Source of the DNA: Aureobasidium sp. EXF-3400
Lineage: Eukaryota; Ascomycota; Dothideomycetes; Dothideales; Saccotheciaceae
Reading direction: 5' to 3'
Length of the DNA stretch: 64,000 nt
Assembly (NCBI GenBank): GCA_024195585.1
Contig: SWBL01000001.1
Coordinates: forward strand, 1-64,000
Part shown: one piece after another, positions 31,741 through 41,894 of the stretch
Position numbering within the stretch: the first letter of the stretch is position 1
Layout: each line of letters starts with the position of its first letter
Made by a program: the position numbers and the translations under genes
Notes under the pieces: generated by a model
Seen by the model: the letters and a program-made list of their open reading frames with translations, nothing else
Told to the model about the DNA's origin: nothing
The model's database searches: none

Positions 31741-34003
31741 CTAGTAGTTTTCAGGCAACCCCATCCCAGCATAATCAGGTACACTATCACACTTAAACGT
31801 CCTATCCCACGTCTTTTCCGGTAATATGCCAGCAGCAAGACCATCCTTATAACTCCACTGTGTCGCAGACTCAGTCTTCCACGTCCAGTAAAACCAACCC
31901 CATCCCTGCTCGAAACTGAACATTTGAGCTTCGGCAAAGTCTCTCAGCCACTGTTTATATCCCGCCGAGTAGGATGAGGGGGAAGCATTGGCATTGGAGC
32001 AAGAGCAGCGAGGTGAGCTTGCTGTAGGACAGGTAGGTTTGAATACGGAGCCATCGAGGGAGCCGCCAGGTGTGGAGACCATGTTCAAAGTTCCTTCCCA
32101 GCGAGATCCTACGCCGACGTTGTTGAGATAGGTGGCACAGTCTGTGTCTGCTTGACTCCATTCTCCACACAGTGTAGGGCCAAAGCCAGTGGCTTTGTTG
32201 CTCGAGCGTAGGGTCTGGTTCGTCCAGCCTCCACAAGCAAAGTCGACTTTGGCGCTGTGATCGAGGGCGATTTGTTGGTTGTTGAAAATTACGTATTGGT
32301 GGACGTCAAGTAGAAGATTATCGAAGTCTTGGAGTTCTCCTTGCCAGTTGTCCAAGCCTCTGAAACCATCACCGAAGGTGATTATGGCAGTCATGTTGTT
32401 CGCGCGGATCTTTTGGATGGCAGTCTTTGTCCAGGTGAGTACGGTGTCCACGTCCAGATATGTCATCTTAGGTTCGTTGACGAGTCCATAGATGGTGATG
32501 ATGTTCTTGTAGCGCGGTTGAGCGAAGAAGGTGCTGAGTTGAGAGTGGATGTCGAGGGTACGTTGGCCGTTGATTGTGCCATCTGTGCCGTTCAGCCAGT
32601 TTATGGCGCCTTGATGTCCACTGTGGTTCCAGCCATTCTGACTGCCTGGGGCACCGTGAAGGTCGAGGTTAATGCGTATGCCATATTTGCGTGCCCACTC
32701 GATGGCGCGGAGGAGATACCGCCAGGATATCTTCGCGACGTACGGGTCGTTGTCGTAAGTCGTGATTGCCCAGTATGAGAAGGGTATGCGTACATGGTCG
32801 AAGCCCGCGGCTTGGATGCCGGCAAAGTCTGCTTCGGTGATGAAGGTTGCGTAGTGTTTTTCGAGTGTGGTTTGGGCTCTGCTTGCTCCCAATTTGCTGC
32901 ACAGTGTCCACTCGTCGATCACTCCGTCGCTGGTCTTGAAGTCTGAGAAGAGGGAAGGCGTAATGACTGGTTCGATGCTGAGCCAGCCTCCAACATTGAC
33001 ACCTCTGATAGGCATCTTACCATACTCCCAAGACTTGTTGAGTGCAGGTACATTGTTGTTGGCTTGTGTCGAGTCGTCCCATGTGTCGTTGAGTCCCATT
33101 ATAGACAGTCCGCCTACAGTTGCTGATGTATACGTAACGTTAAAATCTGTGGTGTCATACCAGGTGAAAGGGTCCAAGACTGTTCCTTGTGCTTCCTTTG
33201 GTATATCTGATTGCGAAATGCCGTCCAAGTTCTTGTTGGAAGGTGAACCTGACGAAGACGATGTGCCACTGGCTGTATCTGTGGGAGTCGATGACTTCTT
33301 CTTGTTGGACAAGACCACACCTACAGGTATCACGATGGCCAGTATGACTATCAGGATGATGCCGATGATGCCTGGAGAAATGGTCAGCAACAAGTCTCAT
33401 ATTCTTTCAACAAAACTCACCAATTCTCCTCCGCTTCCGCCTCCGCGCAGCATCATCCTCCTCGGACTCAACGCTGCCAACACCACCTCTCAGTCGTGCC
33501 CTCTGATCAACGAGAACGACCTTCTCATCATAAGGCTCAGCGCCACGTTCGAGGTAAGTTCCGCTGACAACTCTCGGTTGCTTGCGTCTCTCTCTGTGCC
33601 GATCCTCAGCTCCCTCCCCTCTCTCCTTCCTCCGTCTTTCTCTCCTCTCTCTTCTTTCTCTTCTCTCCCTCCTCTCCGCCTCTTCTTCAGCAGTTCTGTG
33701 CTTTCTCACACCCTTGATTCCTCCATTACTATTCCAATTCACATCTCCCACATTCCGTGCATCTAACTCTTCTAATGCACCCACACTCAATGTATTACTG
33801 CTTTCCGTGGTCTCATCTTCCGGGTAATAGTATCGTTTCTTCCTAGGTCTTTCCTTCCTCGGGCTTTGAGATTCAGAATCGCGTCTGTGGTGACGCGGTG
33901 AAGAAGGCAGTAATTCGCTTGTGCTGTCGTTGTAGCGGTGTCCTTTGCGTCGTTGATGTCTTTCGCGGTCTGGATTCCTTCTGTCACGTTCTGAAGCCGG
34001 CAT
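31741..34003 (-). CDS. exgD: Membrane-anchored exo-1,3-beta-glucanase (GH5), ExgD type
   Basis: Exon 1 (34003-33421) and exon 2 (33371-31741) flank a 49-nt intron (GTGAGT, CTGAC branch, TCCAG), giving 737 residues. The N-terminal ~190 residues are highly charged and cytoplasmic in type (RRERRERRERR). One membrane segment (GIIGIILIVILAIVIPVGVVL, ~195-217) makes it a type II membrane protein. A Ser/Thr linker precedes the GH5 domain: RGVNVGGWLSIEPVITPSLF, GFDHVRIPFSYW, DLHGAPGSQNGWNHSG, the acid/base Glu in GLVNEPKM (~494), and the nucleophile Glu in LCGEWSQAD (~598). It would trim beta-1,3-glucan in the wall. Aspergillus ExgD has this same layout. Confidence 0.93.
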
Positions 34004-34510
34004 GACGGGTGCGATTTATGGTTGTTATCGGAATGTAGCAAAAAACGGTGGATGAGGGTAGAGTTGCATCATGTTTCCTCGCTTTCCCCACATGTTCTGT
34101 CAACAATCCGTTGTTGGGGAAACGCGGCGCAAGCGTGGGGTAGCTTTGATGTTTGAAACCTGGACTGAAGCTCTTCTTTTCCCGCGGGCAGCGAGATGGT
34201 TTGGTAATATCACAAGCGCATAGGTATACGAGTGGCTTCTTGCAAAGTTTGAAGCCGCTGATTTGTTCTTCGTTGAGCCACAGTGCGATGCTTGACCTTA
34301 TCTCGTATCCGTTATATAGTCGAAAACGTTCTTTTCGTATTCAATTCAGTTTAGTCTCGCGAAGCGAAATGTGAAGCTCGAGGTTGGTCTGGAAGCACAG
34401 GACCAATTGGTATTTGCACATTTTGAGGTGTCCATAGCTCTACTATTTCTTAGGAGGACTCTTGTTCTACAGGACTGTCTATACGACGCAACCACATCTC
34501 TAACTTTGTA
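34004..34510. other. Intergenic region, nothing recognised
   Basis: This lies between the GH5 start and the 3' end of the hydrolase-like gene. No coding region or repeat is supported. Confidence 0.4.
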
Positions 34511-35911
34511 TTACTGTTCGAGGATCTGTTCGAACCAGTGAGCGATGTGTCGCAAATCATGCGTCTGACCCAGCGACCACAGCCGTAAGGATTCAGGCTG
34601 CCTGTGATATATCTGCCGTTCAGCAAGCATATATGCAGCCTCCTTGGCCGTGTCATCTCCCTCAGCCTCCACAGTCTTGATCTCCTGCGACACAATACTT
34701 TTCTGGATTAGTCGCGCAAACTCTTCAGCCTGATCTGACAGTGGGCTGGCTGCTGCAGATGAGATGCGCATCTGAGGTAACCTCAACCCGCTACCTGCAT
34801 TGGGCCACCTCCGATGTGACTTGCGTGGCTTCTTCGCCTCTGCTATGTCTTCTTCCTGCTTGTCTGGATTCTGCAGTCTATATGACAGTGAGCTCATTTT
34901 CATCTGCGAGCGATAGAAATCATCGCGCTCGAACAAGTCGAGTTCAGCAAACTCGTCGGCGGGAGTCTTCGGTGGCGGTGGTGGTATTGCAACTCCTGGA
35001 GTGCGGAAGTTGAAGATTGGTGATGCAAATGTGTCGAAGTAGTCCTCGGGACGTCTGAACAGATTATGCCTCGCCTTGAGTAACGTGCTGGCGTTAAGGA
35101 TGCCATTCTCACCAAATGTCGAGAAACTCGTCTGACGAGGTTTTGATTTGGCTCTTGCTTTTCGGCCAGTCTGCAGACCCTGAATGTATGAGGCGAGACG
35201 GTCGACGGAGGTCTCGTGTTCGACATCGTCGTTTTCTGGAAAGGCCCAATCTAGGATAGGCTCATTGATGGCAGCAGCAGCAACGTATGGTCCTTGGAGG
35301 CGACACTCAGTCAAGGTGAGCATAGCGGCAAGGCTGCCACCAATGAGTTCACCACATACTGCTAGCTTGACCCTGTGGTTCGCAGACCGACCTGGGCGAT
35401 AGAAGGATCTGCTAGGAACTAAATGCTCGAGAACCCAATCATAGCCTGTCAAGACATCGTGAATGGGTGTTGGATACCGATGTTCCTGCGAGCAACGATA
35501 ATTGATTTGCACGACAGTAGCCGAAGTCACTGATGAGAGTGCGGCACCGACGTCAATTATCGGTAAGGCAGCAGGTAACAAAGGGCCGGGAGGAAGATAC
35601 AATATGATGGACGGCGCGGGACCCGAAGCAACGCGAGGGTGGAACAGACTTTTGGGAGATTCGAGTCAGAAGGAAGCGTTACGCAAGCCAAAAGTACTTG
35701 TGGAAAATACGTTGAGGGATATACGGGTCAAAAAGTTGACGACGACGACGACGACTTGCCTTAGTGTGATGTGTCCATTCGATCTACACGCGACAGTTAC
35801 TTGCTCTCTATGCGAGGAGGATAGTGTTGAGTAATGGCTATTAGAGGCGCAGTAGAATCTCGAAGCAGATGTCTTGAGAGGGCGCAGCAGAGAGCGACCG
35901 GGAGGTTGCAT
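34511..35911 (-). CDS. Alpha/beta-hydrolase-fold protein lacking the usual serine
   Basis: Exon 2 (35648-34511) carries HPRVASGPAPSIILYLPPGPLLP, VVQINYRCSQEHRYPTPIHDVLTGYDWV and CGELIGGSLAAMLTL, the core of an alpha/beta-hydrolase fold. Exon 1 (35911-35760) supplies a presequence-like N-terminus (MQPPGRSLLRPLKTSASRF) and REQVTVACRSNGHITL. They join over a 111-nt intron with a GC donor (AAG|GCAAGT) and AAAAG acceptor. The frame fits exactly and gives 429 residues. An upstream in-frame ATG at 36145 would give 507 residues. The nucleophile elbow reads GELIG rather than GxSxG, so the classic Ser is missing and catalytic activity is doubtful. The C-terminal third is charged and family-specific. 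Confidence 0.78.
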
Positions 35912-36777
35912 GGAGAGGGAAGCAGGAGCGGAAGGACGAGCAGACCAAGAGCTGATCAGGCATGTGTACTCCTGGGCAAAGCTAGTCCAGCCACGAAGAG
36001 CGCAATATTTCGGTGTGTTGTTGAAGAAATTGCGGCTGGGACGGTCGTCGTCAACGGCTGGCAAAGGAAATCGGCACGTGTGTGCGGGGAGTGAACCCCT
36101 TGGAAAGTTTCTCTCAAATGTCGCATCGTAGCTGAAGCAATGCAATATCTCTCAGAAAGGGGGTCGAGATCATATGCAGGCATTGTTCTCGGTGTATTCC
36201 TAATGAACGGCTACTTGGAAGCAAGTATGCGTTCTTACGGCTTACAATGATTGTGTCACTATGTAAGAGAGGTCGATGTCGAGATTGTGACAGATTTTAG
36301 GCTTTTACCAGACGGATCCCTCAGAGTCAAGCTTCGATGAGCGGGCGCTAAAGAGACCCTGGTCGAGTTGTCGCTGGATGCGGCGTCGATCGACTTGTCT
36401 AGTCCTCAGCCAAAACATAGGCATTTGGCCGCCGGCCACGAACTCATGAACTCGGCCTCCTCCCATCGCTAATCTGCAGCCTAATGTAATACCTCGACCT
36501 TCGCCTTGCAATCACTGACTCTATTCCTGCCACGACCTGCATCAATCTTCCACCAATCCTACCTTTCGCCCGATACATGTTGCACAACACCCCGGACTCG
36601 ACCATCGTCATGCAGTAACCTATCGATAACCCGTTCAAAAAGTCGCTCACTCATTCAATTTCTGAGGAAACCAACTTGGTCTTCTTGCAGAAAGATCTGG
36701 TTGTTTTGATATCAATCGACTCCCTAGACTCTGGGTCCCTCCGCCCTACGCTTTCACCTCCCTTGCATAGCACGAAC
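35912..36777. other. Upstream region between the hydrolase-like gene and the glycosyltransferase
   Basis: This is divergent promoter space. The hydrolase frame stays open to 36145 and the glycosyltransferase frame to 36676, but neither extension looks conserved. No structured element is seen. Confidence 0.4.
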
Positions 36778-38688
36778 ATGGCTGACAGCCGCGGTCGCGC
36801 ATGCTTCTCGCTCGTCCGCAACTTGTTTCTGGCCTTCATTCTTTACATCTCAATCTATGCCACCATAAACATAGCACAGGATCCTTCAGCGAGGCAGAAA
36901 GCGAGGCAAAAGGTTGCCTCTCTAGCCAATGTCGACACAGTGAAGCCGTCAAAATCTGGCAACGTAAAGATCAAGCTCAGTGGCGCTCCTCGAACCGTCA
37001 CCATCAATCCCCACGCCAATGTCTTCAACCGTCCTCCGAGCGCCGTCGTTCCGCGCGACGACTTCTTCGGCCCCAGACCGCATGTTGACACAGAAGCCGA
37101 CATTCAGATGCTTGTGAAAGAGTGTAGGGGAACATATGAAGGCGTTGAGAAGATGCGAGACGTCTTCAGCTGTCTGGAATTTTTGTCAGGTGGTGAAGAC
37201 AAGTACTACCTTTTGCCGGAACAAGTCGACCGTGCAAGCGAACAAGACCCCAGGAGGGCAGAATACTTGGATGCAGATGGCCATGGAAATACGCTGAAGC
37301 ATTATGTTTCGGTCAAGGATTCAAAGAAACCTTCAAAGACAAGCCCCGGAACCTGCGCTGGTCCGATCATTCCTTATCACGTCTACTGGGCTGGTCCCGC
37401 GACATGGCGTCTCGAGGCCTTTTTCAAGTCCTACTTCTATACACAAAACTTGCCCTGCAGTCGACTCTGGCTCTGGGCAGACACCGATAGAGCTCCTGAT
37501 GCTGTCGATAAGTTGCTGAATCACGACGCTCTCTTTGCTCGCTTCTTACCGTTGGTCGAGAGAGGCGATATCAAGGTCTTGCCTTGGAAGTTCCCTACCA
37601 GGATGCCTCTGCCAAAGGCGTTCGACAACACCGATGGAGTGGGCTACTACAAGACCAAAGGCAAGCCAAATGCTAAAGGCGAATTTGCTATCGCAGATGG
37701 TCTTATTGAGGATGCGCATGGCCAACAATGGATCACTCTCACTCCCAAGCAGATGACTTTCTTTCCTCAGGCAATCTCCGACACAGTGCGCTTCATCATC
37801 TTGCATCAACATGGTGGCGTGTATCTGGACATGGACGCCTTGATGCTCCGCGACCTGCGACCTTTGCTTACCCCCAAGAAGCACGACTTTGCTGAGAGAT
37901 GGGGAGCCCACAACAATCCCGGCGACTACAATACTGCAATCATGTCTTTGTCCGCCAACACATCTCTTTCTAGCTACCTACTACGAGGTGGTGTACGTAT
38001 GGGTCTGAACTTCCATCCTCGAGTCATTGGCCGCATGATCTGGAAGGAGGGCCGTGATCTCGAATTTCCTATGCTGGAGACCGCCGCTTTTGACCCTATT
38101 TGGACGGAGTTCAATTGGGATCGTCAAGGCCGCTGTACAGTACCCTGCATCCGCGACTACGGTGCTGTCTTCAAGGGCAAGCCGAACGCTATCAAAGATG
38201 AGTGGGAGAGCTACGACGACCCTCAGCTCAAACTTCTCGATCTCAATACTACTTCGTCGCATAAAGAAGGCATCTTGTCTCAAGTTTCGCATGCCCTGAG
38301 CTCCGCGAAGTTTCCTAGAAGCGTAGCACCAGATTCGGCTTCTTCACCTGATCATATCTCCATCACTCCTATGCCCGGCCCAATGGACAGCTTCAGCAGC
38401 ACAAAACAAGAAGTCGCAGCCCTCAAAAAGGCCGGCATCGTCAAGGAATACAGGCTACAGGAAGACAAATACCCGCCCAACAACCGTACAATGGAAAACT
38501 TCTTCCGTGGCGCCTGGACATATCATATCCACAACCAATGGTTGAAAGAGCCGGAGCCGAGCTCATGGCTCGATGTGATGCAAACTGCCCACGATGGCTT
38601 CTTTTCTGGTGAGAGAGTCAACCCGTATGGCGAGCGATGGGCAGGCCCTGATGTGCTGGCTTACAATGAATGGAGTGATATGGTTTAA
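36778..38688 (+). CDS. Type II membrane glycosyltransferase with DXD motif
   Basis: From the ATG at 36778 the product is 636 residues. An upstream in-frame ATG (36676) would give 670 but would put the membrane anchor far from the end. The N-terminus has a short basic tail and a single membrane segment (NLFLAFILYISIYATINIA), typical of Golgi type II enzymes. A stem follows, then a catalytic domain with YHVYWAGPATWRLEAFFKSY, SRLWLWADTD and the sugar-nucleotide motif HQHGGVYLDMDALMLRDL (DxD at about 351-353). This motif is found in the GT32-like group (Och1/alpha-1,4-GlcNAc transferase fold). Donor and acceptor cannot be told from sequence. The C-terminal part contains HIHNQWLKEPEPSSWLDVM. Confidence 0.85.
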   Translation: MADSRGRACFSLVRNLFLAFILYISIYATINIAQDPSARQKARQKVASLANVDTVKPSKSGNVKIKLSGAPRTVTINPHANVFNRPPSAVVPRDDFFGPRPHVDTEADIQMLVKECRGTYEGVEKMRDVFSCLEFLSGGEDKYYLLPEQVDRASEQDPRRAEYLDADGHGNTLKHYVSVKDSKKPSKTSPGTCAGPIIPYHVYWAGPATWRLEAFFKSYFYTQNLPCSRLWLWADTDRAPDAVDKLLNHDALFARFLPLVERGDIKVLPWKFPTRMPLPKAFDNTDGVGYYKTKGKPNAKGEFAIADGLIEDAHGQQWITLTPKQMTFFPQAISDTVRFIILHQHGGVYLDMDALMLRDLRPLLTPKKHDFAERWGAHNNPGDYNTAIMSLSANTSLSSYLLRGGVRMGLNFHPRVIGRMIWKEGRDLEFPMLETAAFDPIWTEFNWDRQGRCTVPCIRDYGAVFKGKPNAIKDEWESYDDPQLKLLDLNTTSSHKEGILSQVSHALSSAKFPRSVAPDSASSPDHISITPMPGPMDSFSSTKQEVAALKKAGIVKEYRLQEDKYPPNNRTMENFFRGAWTYHIHNQWLKEPEPSSWLDVMQTAHDGFFSGERVNPYGERWAGPDVLAYNEWSDMV

Positions 38689-39704
38689 TGCCCCTCCCTT
38701 CTCTTCCTTTTCTCTTCTTCTACTTTTATGCATAGCATTATCATTAGTTTCACCATTATACCCAATGTCAAGTCTCACCAATATGATCAAATGATAAGTG
38801 AAAAGCCACCATAGATTCGACGTCCGGCCAGTAAACCCTTGGGAACACCGATTCTCTATCCTCTCGCTAGTCGCATCCTGAATTATAAAGTGACCATGTA
38901 GACATAAACTCATTGGTATCTCGCTTCGAAGTAGGATTGCGAGAAAGTTACAGTGAGCCTTACGAGCCGACATTAGGTCAAATGATCGTCTGGTGAATGT
39001 CTGAAGGAATTATTCCCGACTCATGGGCAAAGCTACACCTGCCAAACAAGACCTAGCGCTACGAGTGACCACACTCAAGCTTTTAGACAAGCGTGCTCAA
39101 GCCTTTTGGCCTAGAACCAAGCCTTGCTAAGCCTTCTCGTATTTTTGGTCAATATGTGTGTGGTTGGTGAGATTATATTGCTCATGTGGGAATGGACGCG
39201 CGGCCAGGCGTATTCGGCTATGCGGCTTTGTGTTGGCTGGCTTTACCCGAAGATGCGGATATACAGAGGATCAGAATCCTGTCACACTTTATATCTCGAC
39301 TATCTGATCAAGTTGGATTGAATGGATGATTCCCTCTTGTGCGCTGAGGTCCGCTCCTTCTGGGTCGGGTTTGAAGCGACGCCTCCGCCACGAGAAGGTG
39401 GGGAAATCTCCGAACTGAAGACGTATCCCCCTAAGGAGCCGGGATTATGTCGCTTACAATGCATTTTATCCTGCTCTTGAACCCTTTGAGCAATTCTATG
39501 GGAAGGATAGAGCGTGAAGAAACACTGTCGTAGTAGAGTGCTCCCAGCTCCGCCATGTTTCTGCTTGGTCTGCATACAGCCCATTCCAGCCTCGGTATCA
39601 ACTCTGATTTGCTGCTATTCGCTGCATGCATGCGCGCACGCGCCCATAATAACATTGCGAAACTACGTGTCTCGATATGTCATCTGTAGAGACAAACATC
39701 GCCA
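38689..39704. other. 1-kb intergenic region, no gene called
   Basis: This holds the 3' flank of the glycosyltransferase and the promoter of the kinase. A 65-codon plus-strand frame (39124-39321) has no domain support. Short AAGCCTT/AAGCTTT repeats occur near 39075-39130. Confidence 0.4.
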
Positions 39705-41278
39705 ATGTTCCGACAGCACATCAAATTGATTAGGACGCGAATAGTGCAAGGCCCCGAGTATCGTTACACCAAATCTCGATGGATCTCCAAACGACCTTTA
39801 GACAGACGACTGTTCAGCGACACGAACAAGGCGCGAACTCTACAGGACGACGACTTTCCACGACTTCCAGAGGACAGAAAGTTCGAAGAAGAGAGATACT
39901 CCGATTACGAGCCACACAGATATTATCCCGTCCATCTTGGTCAAACATTTGCGTCAAGATACCGAATTGTAACAAAGCTGGGCTATGGTACAACTTCCAC
40001 TGTTTGGCTAGCTCGGGATCTCGAGTTGAGTTGTATCCGCCCAGAAGATGATGTGTCTGAACCCACCGTCTTCTGACAAACGCAATAGACAAGACATTCT
40101 GATCACGCTCAAAGTGTGTACCCTTGGACACGATGAATCCAACGAATTAGCCATTTCTCACCATATAAAGTCCGTCGAGGATGGTATCCACCCCGGCAAG
40201 CGAAGGTTACGTGTATCTTCAGACGATTTCCAAGTCCGTGGACCTCATGGCCTGCATCAATGTCTGGTATTTCCAGCGTTGGGTCGAACACTTGCTCAGC
40301 TACGAAAGGTGTTTGATAACCAAAGACTCGACAAGCTCATATTGCAGAAATGCTTGTATTCGATCATACATGGATTGGATTTCCTGCATCAGACTGGTGT
40401 CGTGCATACTGGTCTGTTGATTTGTTTCTTGGACTCGTCGTTTCACTGACAAGTTTTCCTTCTTAGACATATCACCAAACAACATCCTCGTCGAAGCTAG
40501 CGCAGATGTGATAGCTAAAGTCGAAGAGGAAGAGAAAGCGAACCCGTCGCCCAGAAAAGTGCTGGAAGATCGTGTCATCCATCTTTCCTGCTTCATGCCA
40601 ACTTCCTGGAAGGATCCTGTCATCACAGACTTCGGTGCTGCATATCTAGGTGAACCAGATCAGAAATATCGTGGCGACATCATGCCTGGTGTATATCGAG
40701 CGCCGGAGGTCATCGCGGGTATGGAGTGGAGTGCGAAGGTAGACATCTGGGCAATGGGTGTCATGGTAGGTTCCCGTATCCATATTTCTACTGCCTGTAG
40801 ACTTTGTTCTATCATGCTAATATGAGTCTCCAGATCTGGGATCTGTTCGAAGATGGCAATTTGTTTCCTGCATATAAAGATGACCATCTCGACGATGAGA
40901 CTCACTTCGCCCAGATGGTTGCATTGATGGGACCTCCGCCCAAGGAGTTCCTGGACAGAATGAGCGATACAATGCGTGCTCGATATTGGGATTCTGATGG
41001 TGACGAATTGTCCTGTTTGAACATTGATTCTTGACACAGAACTAACTAGACGAAAAGGCGCATGGATAGCAAAGACACCAATCCCATCCCAAACACTCGA
41101 ATCGCGAGAAATTCGCCTCCACGGAAAGGATCAGGAATTACTTCTCATGCTGATGCGAAAGATACTCTGCTGGTTGCCGGAGGATAGGCCGTCAGCCGAA
41201 GATCTCTACAACGATGTTTTCATATGTCAATATGTGGAATACGTGATGGGGCTTGCGAAGTCAATGCAAGAAACCTAG
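39705..41278 (+). CDS. SRPK-like serine/threonine kinase
   Basis: Five exons, 39705-40024, 40089-40411, 40467-40765, 40834-40999 and 41040-41278, give 448 residues. All junctions keep the frame. The N-terminus is presequence-like, then YSDYEPHRYYPVHLGQTFASRYRIVTKLGYGTTSTVWLARD (Gly-rich loop), the lysine in LITLKVCT (~115), the catalytic loop VVHTDISPNN (Asp ~215; HTD in place of HRD) and DFG in VITDFGAAYLG (~269). PGVYRAPEVIAGMEWSAKVDIWAMGVM matches the activation segment. The HTD and layout are usual for fungal SRPK-like kinases, which phosphorylate SR-type proteins. The last intron (41000-41039) would be only 40 nt. Confidence 0.85.
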
Positions 41279-41894
41279 TGGCCAACTAAAGATGACTGAG
41301 TTGAACACAGATATCCGAATCCGAATATCAGCGGATGATATGTTCGATGACGGATGTTGTTATCTCGTCTCAATATATGTTAACTCTCCCCTCTCTCAAA
41401 GCCGCAAACAGCGAGTTCGTGTAAGATATCCCTTCGGCTAAATTGGCATTGGTCCAAGTTCGAGAATGACTCCTGATCCTTATATGTGGGAACCTCTGAG
41501 TATTGTACGTTCTTTGTAGTCTACCACACGCTCATAGGAGCGTCCACTTTCAAGAGAGTGCCATAGGAGAAGAGGGTGCAAGAATCATGGTAGTGGTGGT
41601 CAGTAATCTTATCTGATCTTGGTTGGATCTTATCTGATCTAATGGTGAACAAGAATTCTCGGCCACCCGAGCTCGATGTTGATCATTAATACAACAACCA
41701 TCGAATTGCATGTGGTCGCCGCAGACAAGAGCTGGTAGAAGTTTACTGTTGCCGTGAGTCTACTGTCGAAAAGTATAGCATTAGGTCATTCTCTTCCATT
41801 CGACATATTTTTTCTCCATTCACAAATCACAAAGAAAAAAAAAAAGATTTCACAAGTCACAGTGCTGTGAGGTGAAAGTCGGGATCAGATTGAA
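41279..41894. promoter_or_regulatory. Upstream region of the P-loop ATPase gene
   Basis: The region is non-coding. A directly repeated ATCTTATCTGATCT (41606-41619 and 41627-41640) supplies two TTATC cores, the binding site class of fungal GATA factors. A poly-A run lies at about 41836-41846. Confidence 0.4.
41606..41640. promoter_or_regulatory. Paired GATA-type sites
   Basis: Two identical 14-nt copies of ATCTTATCTGATCT start 21 bp apart, about two helical turns, 255-289 bp upstream of the ATPase start. TTATCT is the reverse complement of AGATAA. Binding is inference only. Confidence 0.35.

Noticed and set aside
39124..39321. 65-codon plus-strand frame with hydrophobic start
   Set aside because: Too short, no homologous pattern, no upstream or downstream support.
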